From NCBI GenBank assembly GCA_033030425.1, contig JAUFSD010000005.1, positions 1,663,001 through 1,727,000 of the forward strand: DNA of 64,000 bases, read 5' to 3'. The notes under the pieces are model-generated. The model worked only from the letters and a program-made list of their open reading frames with translations, ran no database searches and was not told the DNA's origin. This document shows, in pieces, positions 37,484 through 49,895 of this stretch; the stretch's first letter is position 1; each line of letters opens with the position of its first letter. Position numbers and translations under genes: made by a program. The DNA is from Verpa conica. Lineage: Eukaryota > Ascomycota > Pezizomycetes > Pezizales > Morchellaceae.

Positions 37484-38643
37484 ATGGTTCGTCTTACTAC
37501 TGCTGCTGCTCTTGGAGTTTTCCCATTGCTCGTCTCTGCCCAACAGGTTGCTTTCGGGCAATGTGGTGGTATTGGATGTAAGTTCTATATTAATTAGCTA
37601 TAATTCTTAATAGGAACTCGCTAATGAGATACTGCCAAGCTAGGGGCTGGGGCAACAACCTGTGTTAGTGGCTATACTTGCGTCAAAGGCAATGACTACT
37701 ATAGTCAATGTCTTCCTGGAACTGCTAGTAGTAGTAGTAGTAGCAGCAGTAGTAGTAGCAGCAGCAGTAGTACTGTTACTGTTCCTACTACTGCTACTGC
37801 CACTTCAGCCGCACCAGCGTCTACCACAACCGGTGCTACTGGGACTGGTAATACCACACGTTATTGGGATTGTTGCAAGGCTAGCTGTGCTTGGGACAAG
37901 AAGGTCCGTATATTTATAATTTCTTATGCTTCATGCGTATAAATTACTGAAACTCCTCAACAGGCATCAGTCACCAAGCCAGTCAACACCTGTAATGCCC
38001 AAAACCAAGTCTTAACAGATGTCGATGCTGTTTCAGGATGTGATGGCGGAGGTGCCTTCATGTGTAGCAATCAAATACCATGGGCCGTGAGCTCGACATT
38101 AGCTTATGGTTACGCCGCCGTCCGAATCAGCGGACAAACTGAAAGTAGTTGGTGTTGCGCTTGCTATGAGCTTACTTTCACTTCTGGCGCCGCTGCTGGA
38201 AAGAAGATGATTATTCAGGCGACAAACACTGGTGCTGATCTCGGCACCAACCACTTCGATATTGCTAGTAAGTGTTGCATAATGTCTAACGGCTATATCT
38301 CGAGTAAATTACCTAATAAGTTTAATTATAGTCCCCGGTGGTGGTGTTGGTATCTTTAACGGCTGCACCAGCCAATACGGTGCTCCTTCAGACGGCTGGG
38401 GTGCGAGATATGGTGGTGTTAGCAGCAGGGCTGAATGCGATGCGCTTCCTGACGCCATCAGGGCCGGTTGCCAATGGCGATTCGATGTATGTACCCCGTC
38501 TTGAGGAGGAGGAATGGTATCTATGGTTGCTAACTATATTGTGCTTCTAGTGGTTCGGTGGATCTGATAATCCGACAGTCAGCTTCGCGCCTGTTACTTG
38601 CCCATCGGAATTGACCGCCAACACTGGGTGTGTCCGCACATAG
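37484..38643 (+). CDS. Endo-beta-1,4-glucanase, GH45, with N-terminal CBM1 (5 exons, 301 aa)
   Basis: Secreted cellulase. Exons: 37484-37577, 37644-37903, 37964-38267, 38332-38486, 38551-38643. Signal peptide at residues 1-19 ([16 protein letters not shown]), then a CBM1 cellulose-binding module 20-57 ([11 protein letters not shown]...CVSGYTC...YYSQCLPG), a poly-Ser then Thr/Ala/Ser linker about 58-100 encoded by AGT/AGC triplets, and a GH45 catalytic domain from about 101. The GH45 signature [14 protein letters not shown] places the catalytic base at D107; the acid is D217 (HFDIA). [12 protein letters not shown] and [15 protein letters not shown] are also family hallmarks. Length and cysteine content look normal, so the enzyme should be active. 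It stands alone in relic-rich DNA. N-terminal rather than C-terminal CBM1 placement is a noted variation. Confidence 0.95.
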
Positions 38644-39060
38644 GTATTGTACTAGCGTGGGTACTAGCAAGCCTCGCAGATGAGAGCTACAGATTATTAT
38701 TCGGCAGTACAATAATAGCTTGTAAATAGTTGGGTTGGGTAAAAAAAATAAAAATAATTCAACCTCTAGTAGACTTAAAACACGCCCATAGCGTGCATAT
38801 GTATATGCTATGCAAACCTTTCATGCAAGTTTGCGATCTCGGATTTGAATATCAGATTTTGATCGGGCCAAACATCGAGTTGAATTTCTTGGAATCCCAT
38901 CAGATGATAAGTTCGGGATATCGGAGCTATGAGCGATAATATTCATGTTGTGGAATAAAAAGTGAACTGATGAACTCCTCGTGATCAAAAAAAAATACCT
39001 ACAAATTCTTTAGTTATGCCGATGGCATCGGGTCTGATCCTCCGGATACTTGCAGTGCAG

Positions 39061-39106
39061 GCCGGCTAACCCCACAGTGAAAAAAAAAATGCGGGGTTTA
39101 GCCGGC
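39061..39106. repeat. Hairpin with GCCGGCTAA arms and A-rich loop
   Basis: GCCGGCTAACCCCACA (39061-39076) faces TGCGGGGTTTAGCCGGC (39090-39106) across a short A-run loop. The arms pair almost completely. It could be a small foldback element or a transcript hairpin; no gene is adjacent. Confidence 0.6.
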
Positions 39107-40288
39107 ATCTGTAGCTCACAGAACACCGTAATGTGGTGGGTCAAAAGCTGGAGACCTGCATAAAAACCACCGATTGCGGGCATCACGATCTCTTGGCATG
39201 ATATGTATGCGGGTACACAAAACTGGCGTCCTGATGATATGTGTATTTGTTTATGGTTCCCGGCACGAGTTTGGACGATCGGTAATCACAGGCGATGTTA
39301 GTTTTTCTTCGCCGAGATAAACGCCTGTATTGTGTTTGGAGTAAACTGTGATCACAAATCGATTTGGTGGTATATGTCGTGTATCCACAGCTACCCGGGC
39401 GCCCCAAAGTCTGTATCTTAGATTTATGGACGCGGGTTTTTAATTCACTTCCGGGCCGCCGATGCTGGGCCCTCCCCTCCACATGATTATCATGTTGATC
39501 GACGGTTTGTTTATTTACATGTTCATCGATTCCTGTCAACACGGGATCTACGTGCACGTGTAGCACGTGTTTTTCCGAAAGTGCATATTAACCGGTTCAA
39601 TCCTGTCAGTCACGTTTCTTATCCTTGTGTTCACTTCACTTCACGTGGGTTGTAGTAAATAGGTCTTATTTTACCTTTTTCGTGGCGATCTGTCCGGTGA
39701 GTGATTTTTTATGATTTGGCCGCGGATGGACCTCGATTTGACCCTTGAGACATCAAGAAATTATGTCCAAAGTTTCCAGACCTTCATTATCATTGGCATT
39801 GGGGGGAAAGGCTTGCAGTATACTAGGTATGATCGAGTGCGCCACCAAATGCACCCTTTGCATACCTGACCTATGTGAAAGCCCTGGAAATACCAATTAG
39901 TCACGAGTTGAACCGTACACTATAATATATCGCCCGGCACAGTATAGTGAATGGGGTGAGGGGGGCTAGAACGGCGAGGAATCGGGGGTTCAAAAAATAT
40001 GTTCTACCATATTAACTAGGGAGAACGAGAATTACACTTCGTGGTTAAAACAAGAAATAGCGAAACAATCCGAAACGCCTAACTTTAGAGGCAGTCTCTA
40101 TCCCCAACATAGTAAAGAAAACCGAGTAAAACGACTTCCCCGTGTAGCAGCAAGTGGTGGAAACCACTGATACCAGTAAAATCTTCCAGTCGCACTTTCT
40201 TAGACCTCGAAGTGTAATTCTCGGTACATCATCATAGCTACTATACTAGGATCGAGTGTCTGATATTCCAACTTTACGTCCTATACTA

Positions 40289-40409
40289 TCCCATAACCCG
40301 GTGAAAAATGCTGCCCCCCCAAAGTGGCGGTGGTTTTATACGCAACAAATTTCAGGCTGACCAATGAAAAAGTCCCAAGATTTGGAGGCAGCTTCACCGG
40401 ATTATGGGA
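40289..40409. mobile_element. MITE copy 2 (121 bp, TA target-site duplication)
   Basis: The ends are TCCCATAACCCGGTGAA and, as reverse complement, TCCCATAATCCGGTGAA. TA stands immediately outside both ends (40287-40288 and 40410-40411), the signature of Tc1/mariner-type insertion. No coding capacity. It is in inverted orientation to copy 1 at 33043-33167, 7.1 kb away. Confidence 0.85.
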
Positions 40410-41521
40410 TACTCCGAGCACTCGCAGAACTTGAAACATTCTGTGCTCCAAACCTACTAGTGGATACATTATGCAAGCCCGGCGTCCTTTTTACGATGAG
40501 TATAGTATCGGGAAAAGCAATTGTTTAGGGTTCCAATTAGACCTCTAAAGGAAGTCATGCCCGGTTATAGATTTGAAAGGGGTTTATACGGGCCAGCCTT
40601 ATAAGGGTTTGCCCGGGCGGTAATTGGGCTGGGCTGATATCCTCAGGGAGAAAAAATACCTGGGCATTTAAAAGTATTTTTCCTGGGGGCCGAATCGTGG
40701 ATGGTTTCTCAATTGTTCCAGAATAAGTGCGACTAGGCTTCCCGGTACGTATACTGGTAGGCCATCTCCACCTGAAAGTTTCAGCATATTTTGTGCTTTT
40801 ACGATGTGTTAAGGGGGGCTCTTGGACCTTTTCACAACAAAACAATGAAACTGATCTAAAACCACAGGTAGACGGTGACTAGATACTATCAGGGGAAGCT
40901 ATATGCATAGGTTGATGGAAGTAAAGTGCCCGAGTCTGGTTTTGTAAGGTATCAGTAGAAAAGTAGCGCGCTTGTACGTCTAAGGTACTCTAGATACCTG
41001 CCCTATTAAGTATACTTAGTCTGTGATTAAACCTGTATTATGCTAACCGCTTAATTCTAGAATAGGTATCATTTTTTTGTTGATTTTACTTATTTGTGTA
41101 TGTTGGTTTCTTTTGAGTTGTCATGTGTTTGCTACCCGATAATAGATATAAGAATCAGATACCGAATTCCTATTTAGGTGCCGTGGATTAGTTTTAGCGA
41201 TAGGTGATATTCCTCTATGGCGTAGCTTATTTCAGTGATTTCTCTCCCTATATATAACTCTATGAATCTGTTAAGAAATGTAATATTTAATCATGAAAAG
41301 TCACTCGATCTTTACTTAACTAGCCTAAATTTTCATCATGAGATGTGAGCTACATAATTCCAAAAGCTTTTGAAAAGTATCATGCTATCAATCCTAATTA
41401 CTCACAAAGCCCACTGAAGGATCAAATATTGCTTTCCACTATACCGCAAAGAAGTAAAAAAAAAGTATCTCCGTTTTCGCAACTGTTCGTTTCCGTTTAT
41501 CTGCCTATTTGATCTATAAAT

Positions 41522-44193
41522 CTAAATCAATTGGGTAAAGGCCTTATTGATTGGGCTCCTAATTGGCTTAACATCCTTCCAGAAGTTAATCGTAGCCATA
41601 GCCCTTTTAGAGATACCCTCCGCCGTGAACTCAAATTTCTCATAGACCTTTATTACTTGTGTCAGCTAGTAATACCACCGTAAGAGGAAACATTGGATAT
41701 ACATCTTTATAAGGCCCCGAAGCACCAAAGCGATTCAACCCAAATTGCTCATGGGAGTAACGTTCCCATCCCTAATGATATTGTTAGCTATTATACTACT
41801 AGTAATGGGAGGCCGCAAACCAAAGTACTCATAACTTCAACAGATAAGATTGGTGCCCCATCTGGCAGCACAGAAAGCCTATATTCCTTATCCTGTGCAT
41901 CAAAGACCTCCCAGCACGGCATACTAACAACCCTTGCAACAACCCCATGTTTCTCCTTTAAGTACACGCTTGCATCTATGCATATTCCGACTTCACTTCC
42001 CGTTGATATGAGAGTGATATTTGCGTTCTTATCTTCGAGACATGTATAGCCTCCCTTAATAGCTAACTCTAGACTTGAACCCTCTAGCTGTGGGAGATTC
42101 TGTCGACTTAGGGCGAGGATACTAGGTGTGTTCCTGGAGATCAATGCGACATAATACGCAGCAGACGTCTCATTCCCGTCAGCAGGCCTCCAGACCATGC
42201 AATTTGGTAATGCCCTGAAATGAGCTAACGTCTCAATCGGCTGGTGGGTCGGCCCATCTTCACCAAGTCCGATGGAATCATGGGTGGCAACATAGATGAC
42301 TTGATGGTGACTCAAAGCACTCAGTCTTAAAGACCCTGCAGCGTAGGAGACGAAGTTGAGAAACGTCCCCCCGAAGGGTATAATTGTTCCATATGCAGCT
42401 AGACCATTCATGATGCCCGCCATACCGTGTTCACGAACCCCGTAGCGAATGTAGCGACCACTCCAGTCTCCAAGTTTGGTAGACGGGGGCTGAAAATCGG
42501 TTGCTTCTTTGGAACGGGTGAGATTTGAGCCGGTAAGGTCGGCGGAACCACCGACGAGCTCGGGAATAATGGGGTAGAGGGCATTGAGAACTGTTTCAGA
42601 TAACTTGCGAGATGCGATAGCAGGGTCGGTAGATTTGTAGCTAAAGAAGGTTAATACCTGGTCTTCGAAGTAGTATTAGATATGGGTGAAGTACATTGGG
42701 AGGCTCTTCTCCCACCCCTCCGGGAGCTTTTTGGACACTATCCTCTCTAGTTCAGCACCTTCCTTGGGAAACTCTTTCTTATACTTTTCAAGTAACTGGT
42801 TCCATTTCTCTTCAGCGGCGGCACCATTCGCGGCAGTTTTGCCATAGATTTCATAAACCTTGGAAGGAACCTCGAAGCTGTTCTCTGAATTGAATCCAAA
42901 CTTTTTTTTGACGCTCTTACAGTCGTCCTCCTTAAGAGGATTCCCATGAACGCCGCCGGTACCTTGAAGTTTAGATCCAAATCCAATAGTGGTGGTGAGC
43001 TTGATAATGGATGGTTTATCAGTCACTGCCTTGGCTGCAGCAATAGCCTTTCCAATACTCGCGAGGTCATGGTCACCGTCTTTGACATGTTGTGTGTGCC
43101 AGCCATATGCTTCAAACCTGGTAAGAACATCCTCTGTGAATGCGCAATTTGTATCCCCGTCCTACTCGCGTTAATAATTACTCGATGTGAGATATTGGGT
43201 AAAATAGTTTATACAATTGAAATATGGTTATCATCGTAGATACCGATAAGATTACCCAACTGCAAATGACCAGCCAAAGACGCTGCCTCGGAGGCAACAC
43301 CTTCCATGAGACATCCATCACCAAAGTAGAGATAAGTGTGGTTATCGATTAGGTCGTAGCCAGGTTTGTTGTAGACCGCTGCAGTGTGGGCTTGGGCAAT
43401 GGCGAGTCCAATGGCATTTGCAAAGCCTTGGCCAAGGGGACCAGTAGTGACCTCCACACCAGGCGTATCTCTCTAGCCTTTATGTTAGTTTGGTTATAAC
43501 TGTGGGTGGGAGATTCCTTACAGCTTCAGGGTGACCAGGGGTTTTTGATCCGACTTTCTATGAGTTATCAGTATTTATTTCTAGCCCAAAGGATACGCAG
43601 AATTTCTAGGTGAAATCACTGGGAGAAGGGACATACACGGAAAGCCTTCAGATCGTCGAGAGTGACATCGTACCCAAACAAGTGCAATAGAGCATATTGA
43701 AGCATACAGCCATGCCCATTCCTGTAAGAAAGATTAATTACTAGTAGCTCTTATGACTGGCCAAGACTTGCACTTGCACAGAAAAAGCACTCCTAGGTCT
43801 TCTCGACACCAGCTCTTGGCGTCATGTCCCACAACCACGACGTCATTTCATTTAAGGGATGAAGTAGATGAGGACTTACGAAAGGACGAATCTATCCCTG
43901 TTAAGCCATCTTGGGTTCTTAGGGTTGAATTTCATGAATCTTCACCAAAGTCAGTAATGTATTCGCCTAATTGAACTAACCCCTTACTTATTGAACAAGA
44001 CATGAGAAACTGGGGCCATTCCCATGGGCGCGCCAGGATGTCCAGAGTTGGCTTTGAAGGTCGCATCTACCTAGAATATATATAGTATATCAGCATGGAG
44101 CATCTATGAGTACTACTCCGAGGGATATGTTTAATGTACAGCCAAAACACGGATCGTATTGATACACAGCGGATCATGCTCTCCTAACGTCAT
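41522..44193 (-). CDS. tkt: Transketolase (10 exons, 685 aa)
   Basis: Thiamine-diphosphate enzyme of the pentose phosphate pathway. Minus-strand exons in coding order: 44193-44140, 44070-43988, 43939-43880, 43721-43637, 43557-43522, 43472-43215, 43161-42695, 42640-41821, 41771-41703, 41647-41522. Each join restores conserved sequence ([90 protein letters not shown]). ThDP motif GDG at residues 157-159, HPGAPMG near the N-terminus, [15 protein letters not shown] in the Pyr domain, and a normal length indicate an intact enzyme. Exon 5 is only 36 nt. It lies between gene-free relic blocks; whether it is the only transketolase in the genome or a paralogue is unknown. Confidence 0.95.
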
Positions 44194-46726
44194 CGTGATA
44201 GTATGGGTATTGATGGCCTAATTCTTTATAGGTGTATTCTGAGGAGGTTGAAGCATGAAGGATGAAGGGGGGAGAATCAATGCCTTTATGTAGTACATAA
44301 TACTGACGTCAGACCTGCGTAGGAATCGTAGTGTGCCTTAGCTATAACCGAACTACATATACCTGTATCTATGTCTGGTGGGAATTGTGGGTGTGCAGGT
44401 GGTTTATTCATCAAATCGCTAGATGTGGAGGGATTAGTATTTGTAACGTTTTGAGTCTTTAGAAATGTAAGTTATATGCCTTTCATTTGGTTATTATGTC
44501 CTCAATTTGTCTGGTAATATCACCTCCTACGATTGCAAACTCAAATGGCTATTAATTGTTTCTCTGTTCGGGGAGTCATATTTATCTTCACGTGACACAT
44601 TTTGATATTGCACCATTAGAAGTCGGGTGACATCTGGTGATTCTGGTGTTAAGATCGAGACTCATCAATTGGCTGATTTATGAGTTCCTCATAATACATG
44701 ACCATGCATACTATAATTACATATAATCTCTATTTCTTGAATATTCTTAATTAAATGATGTTTTTTGGTACATATATGAGTAAACGAACCGGATATTAAA
44801 GAGGACCCTTCTCTGCTTAAATACATATGCATGGAAAATTAGGTACATTAATAATCAAATCATAGTTATATAGGGTTTACCTAAGCTATCGAGTCTATGG
44901 TAGATGCCGAGATACGATATAATATTTCAAACTCTAATATTATTGGCCTGGTCATCCCGAAGGGTTACTCCTGGGTGCCAGGCTCTATTTATAGTTATAT
45001 TAAAGAACTCTAAAAGAAAAATACGTTGGCCTTTGTGGCTAGTGATAGGCTACTTATTTTGTTATTAGAGGAGTTGATATTCTATGAATTATTGGTGGTT
45101 AATTAATTACATGTACTCTCTTTTTATACTTTCATAGTGTACTATCATACATGTAGTGTAGTAAGATAGGGTAATCTATTGGGAATTCGATTCTACTTCT
45201 GGCAAGAAACTGTAGTCTAGCTGTTAGTGTAGGCTATTTTTGTTCCGTATCGTGATGTATTTTCAGCCGGTGACTTTGATGGCCAGTTTAATTTTCCGCA
45301 TTTCTAATTTTAGGACATATTCTAATAGGGAATAGTGCATCTATTCGAGCATGGGTATCCTGTGTATTGGTCGTACAGAGTCTTAGCGGCCCTTAGGGTT
45401 TGGTAAATTATTTTTCTTTATTATCTTACTGAGGGTTAGGTCTATTAAGATCATGAACTAGATACTCTCGCGGTGATTCAGGTAATTAGATGGCTTGTTG
45501 TAGAATAGTGGACAGGTTTTTGTTGTTCTTGGCTGGACGTGCGCAACAATTCTCGCGGGTTACGGTAGATGCGACTTTCTGAGACAAGACGCAATTCATG
45601 TAGTCTGTTTCTCGTATAAGGCGGATTCCAAGTAGGTTAGTCGATAATATAAGCAGGTCTTGCAATTATGGTATCATAAGACTGGACTCTAGGTCACACA
45701 AGACTATTATTAGAGTCTCATTCTTTTATACGGAACTGTATGTAAGAGTTCAAGGCCAAGAACCTTTTGACAGCTACATGTATACATGCACGTAAATATT
45801 TATTTTATTAGAGTAACAGGCCAAACTTCGGTAAGAAGGTGCTGTTTCTGGGCTGTTTCTAGATGTTCTAAACTGTATATCTGGTAGTAACATTCCCTGG
45901 GTTTCTCCGATTACATTTAACCAGCTTTTACATCCGATACTGCAAAATCTTCCACCACCCTATACCTAGCTAGGCATCTCACAACGGCGAAGTATTCAGC
46001 CGCCACCATCCGCTGTATATCTAAACCCTCCCGCTCTAACTGTGTCACTGATATTCAAATTAGCGAGGGTCCCTCTACTCAGTAAGGAAGAAAGCTTGTA
46101 GCATTAATATATTTAAAGTAATAATGGTTGAGGCAATTGAGGTAAGGTAGCTATAGGAGTAAATGATCAATCATACCCAAAAGTCTGTTAGTCAAGTGCA
46201 CAGTGTATGAATCGAATCATCACCTTTCATAGTGACAATGATAATGATAATGATGATTATGTTCACGGGCAGTCTTCAGCTTGATGCTTGTCTGTCGGCT
46301 TAGTCAGGGTTGGTGTTGCAGCTGGCCAATCGGGCACTTGTCCTTTAACTGATCCAAATTAAGGACACACGAACCCTGCGCGAACGGAAAATTGTCCTCT
46401 AGGTTCTTCCCCCTTTTGTCCTGAGACTACCTGTCAACCGGAACACCCCCCCATCCCTCACCACGAACTGGACTCCCCCTCGTTGGATCGTGAAATCTTT
46501 TATTCTTGCCTTGTCTAGGCTTTCAGCTCCCGTTGTACCCGAGCTTTATTATCTTTTGCGGGCTGGCTTTGAAGCCCCTGCCTTTATTTTTCTTCGTTGT
46601 GTAATCAGGTATATATCCCACCTGTCTTCTAGGACATCTAACTGCCTGCTTGCCAATGGGTGGTTCTCCTTCCGGATTTTAAGACTGACTCTCGTTCATG
46701 TACACAGTTGCTTGTTTACGTTCACT
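44194..46726. other. 2.5-kb AT-rich gene-free block
   Basis: Highly AT-rich, with no ORF above 60 codons on either strand from about 44200 to 46480. It looks like old degraded repeat DNA. The last 300 bases, C/T-rich with a GTG-opened in-frame extension from 46490, are the promoter and leader of the Mnn9 gene. Confidence 0.5.
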
Positions 46727-47841
46727 ATGGCCGCTCGTTCTCTCCGTCGTTCAAATCCCATAACTCTCCTATTGGGGCTCTTGCTCTTCCTGGGGTTCCT
46801 AATCTTCATAATAACCCCCTCTAGCCCTTCATCTACCGTTACTACAACTCGGCCCAAATCACGGAAGGGCTCTTCATCTTCAGGCGCACCTCCAGTAGTT
46901 CACTACTATCTCAACAATCTCACTACTTCTAGTAACCCCATCAAGAACCGCGAAAAGGTCTTGCTTCTCACGCCTCTCGCTCGCTTCTACGATGAATACT
47001 GGGCCAATCTCCTAAAGCTCAATTACCCACATGATCTTATCGAACTTGGTTTTATCGTCCCAAAGACACGCGAGGGTAACACCGCTCTCACCAAACTCGA
47101 GGAGGCAGTTAGGCGTGTTCAGACCGGCAAGAAAAAGGACAGATTCGCGGGAGTGACGATCATCCGCCAAGACTTTGATACCCCCGTGCCTCAGAACGAG
47201 AAGGATCGCCATGCACTCAATGCGCAGAAGCTACGCAGGGCTGCAATGAGTAGAGCTAGGAATTCTCTGTTGTACACCACCCTTGGAACGGATACTGCCT
47301 GGGTTTTGTGGATGGATGCAGATATCGTTGAGACTCCCCACACACTTATTGAAGATCTTGCCAAACATGATAGATCTGTCATTGTTCCGAATTGCTTCCA
47401 GCGCTATGTTCAGGATGGGGTCAAGAAGGTCCGGCCGTATGATTTCAATTCATGGCACGAGTCGAATGATGCGCTTGAGATGGCTGCGAAAATGGGTCGG
47501 GATGAAATTATCCTAGAAGGATACAAGGAAATGGCGACATGGAGAGCATTGATGGCTTATGAAAGGCAAGAGGGTCAAGATATTCACACTGAGACAACAT
47601 TAGACGGTGTTGGTGGGACGGCATTGTTGGTCAAGGCGGAGGTGCATAGGGATGGGGCTATGTTTCCTCCTTTTGCGTTCTACAACTTGATTGAGACTGA
47701 GGGGTTTGCTAAGATGGCAAAGCGATTGGGTCATCAGCCGTATGGTCTGCCGAACTATTTGGTGAGTCCTCTTATCTCTTCAATAATTTAGAAACGTCGA
47801 CTAATATGAGCAATCCGTAGGTCTACCATTATAATGAATAA
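46727..47841 (+). CDS. mnn9: Mannosyltransferase Mnn9, mannan polymerase subunit (2 exons, 351 aa)
   Basis: Golgi alpha-1,6-mannosyltransferase of the Anp1/Van1/Mnn9 family (GT62), extending the N-glycan mannan backbone. Exons 46727-47761 and 47821-47841; the tiny second exon supplies the conserved C-terminus VYHYNE. The start is the first in-frame ATG (CACTATGGCC); the open frame extends upstream only through a non-ATG leader. Type II topology: a short cytosolic basic N-terminus (MAARSLRRSNP) and one membrane anchor at about 12-31, then a Ser/Thr/Arg-rich stem. The catalytic domain contains the DxD metal site DAD (WMDADI, about residue 197), NREKVLLLTPL and DGVGGTALLVKA. The enzyme looks complete. 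Confidence 0.95.
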
Positions 47842-48514
47842 TTAAAGAACTCCATGTTATGACTGCTCTACCCTACATTCTCGTCGATATTCCATTGCCA
47901 AAAATTATTATGTCAGCCACTTTTTAGGGTTGCGATATCACTCGACTGGCTTGAGGGATGGTTGTTTTTTGTTGGTTGATCAGGGCCCCGCATTTTTCAA
48001 TACCCAGTTGGCAACTTTCTGTATTTCTCGGATAATTGTTTCTTATGGCTTTTTATGTTTGTTTCGGATTGCGTTTCATGGATATTCCTTTTACTTATAT
48101 TTATTTATTTACTTTTTTATAAAATGGTGTGAGGGTGTGAAGGTGTGAATAGGATCGGTATTTCGTGTTGGGGTTTCCAAACGCTTGGTTGCTTTTATTG
48201 GGCGATGGAGTGATTAGAGGTGGGGTGGTGTCAATCAAATCCATTATTAAATCTAGAAATCCCGAGTACTGATAATTGGAAAAGAAATGCTGAGAGAGGT
48301 GAGGGTGTAAATACCCGCCGTTTTTGCCTGGGTCAGGGGTAAAATTATACGGACAACAACACTGAATATATTCAACTGCGATATCACTGTAAATGAGGGA
48401 GTGTACGCTCAAGGGCAGGAAAGCCTGGACACCTAAATATTAACTCACCTTACAGATGTCTCGGGATCTATAGCGGTACGTTTCTCTCGAGTGGATAAAA
48501 GAAAGCTTCGAAGG

Positions 48515-48593
48515 AGCCCCACGCGGGGGTCGAACCCGCAACCTTGAGATACCACTTAAGAGTCTCACGCTCTACCGATTGAGCTAGCGAGGC
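48515..48593 (-). tRNA. tRNA-Lys(CTT) with 6-nt intron
   Basis: Read on the minus strand: 7-bp acceptor stem (GCCTCGC/GTGGGGC with two G-T pairs), D arm TAGCTCAATCGGTAGAGC, anticodon stem TGAGA/TCTCA, T arm GCGGG-TTCGACC-CCCGC. The anticodon loop is CTCTTA followed by 6 extra bases and A; removing them gives a 7-nt loop with anticodon CTT (Lys). A- and B-box sequences are intact. The extra bases sit at the canonical 37/38 intron position. Confidence 0.93.
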
Positions 48594-49895
48594 CATATCA
48601 TAGTTATTGACTGTGAACCCTGATATGTAATCCTTTAGCTAACTGGGATTAGGCTAGACCCTAGGTCTCCACTAGCTTAGCTGTGTGATGTCAAGTTCTA
48701 GTGCAAAGTTACTGAGTGTTTACTGATGACGACATCAGGGGGGGGGGGCGGTAAGGGACCTATGTATTAGACTTACTGTGGCTTGACGTCAGTGTTTTAA
48801 GGGATGAGGGGTCCACAAGATTCTGTCATCACATTGTGGGCCCGTTAGGCGTAGATCAGTTCTAGACACCGAAGCTCTCTGCTTACGGGGTTTACAAGAT
48901 ACCGGCCTCTTATAAATTAGTCCATCTTAACAGCCCATGCGGAAGTTAGGAGATTGGTAGGTTCTTAGTGTATATTCTTTCACTCCGTGTCTCGTCATTT
49001 GTCATTTGTCATACCCTTACTCCACTATCACTTTTACCACTATACCCCACTTTTTTAGACTTTAGTGGGGTATGTTTCTTGAAGAGTTATAGCTCAAATG
49101 TTATGTGTCGATCCTGAGGTTTTTTTTCCCTTTGGAATGGAGCCTGGAGATTGATCTGCCCCTCTTATGATAGGTTATGGGTTTCGGGTATACCCCAGGG
49201 CTCCACATACTATTATCACCTATGTATTATAGATTGTATACCTGGGATATTGTTTTGTGTTTGAATGTGGGGCTTATTTAACATTATTTAACATTATTTG
49301 TATTTTGGGTCTTGATTATAATATGTTTACTAAGTTTGGGATTCAAGGGTCTTTTTGTAATACCCCTATATTAAAATCTGTTTAGACAAGGTAGGGATAG
49401 TAACACATCGTCATAGGTTATCACTCGCTACAATCCACTGCTCCTCATAAGACTCCCTAATAAATGGTACTGACGTTTACAGGGTTGGTAAAACCACATA
49501 GGAGGCTAATTACAGGATTTTTTTCTTGCGTATTGGGCGCGGAGGAGCTGCTGTGGAATCGATGGTGTAATCAAGTTAAGTTTAGGCTAGACAACTAGTT
49601 CTTATGTATACGTAGCCGATTTTACTTATGACTTACTTCAAGTAGCTCAGTCGTATGCCCCTCCCGTACTATAAACTCATGTATAGCTTGAGAAAATTCT
49701 AGATTTACCGTGCATAGATTTACTATTCAGTTAAGTAATATAAAATTATCGTCTTTCTTGGTGGTAGCTATAAAGAGCAGCCGTACGACCCATCAAGGCT
49801 ATTCGAAATTTTTCTTGAGGTCAATTAGATATTTTGTCTACTCGTTTCTATATTCCTCCGGTAGCTCTTTTATCTTCTGGTTTTTGGTACCAATA
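48594..49895. other. AT-rich gene-free spacer
   Basis: No gene recognised. Contains an 11-base G run (48738-48748) and ordinary AT-rich sequence up to the promoter of the next gene. Confidence 0.45.

Larger units (their letters stand above)
38644..41521. other. Relic-rich spacer
   Basis: No gene recognised. It carries a strong hairpin (39061-39106) and MITE copy 2 (40289-40409). A minus-strand open frame of 127 codons at 39183-39566 and one of 96 codons at 40555-40845 have no recognisable features and are probably chance or relic frames. Confidence 0.5.

Noticed and set aside
46490..46726. N-terminal extension of Mnn9 by 79 codons
   Set aside because: It has no ATG, and the normal type II anchor begins right after the ATG at 46727.
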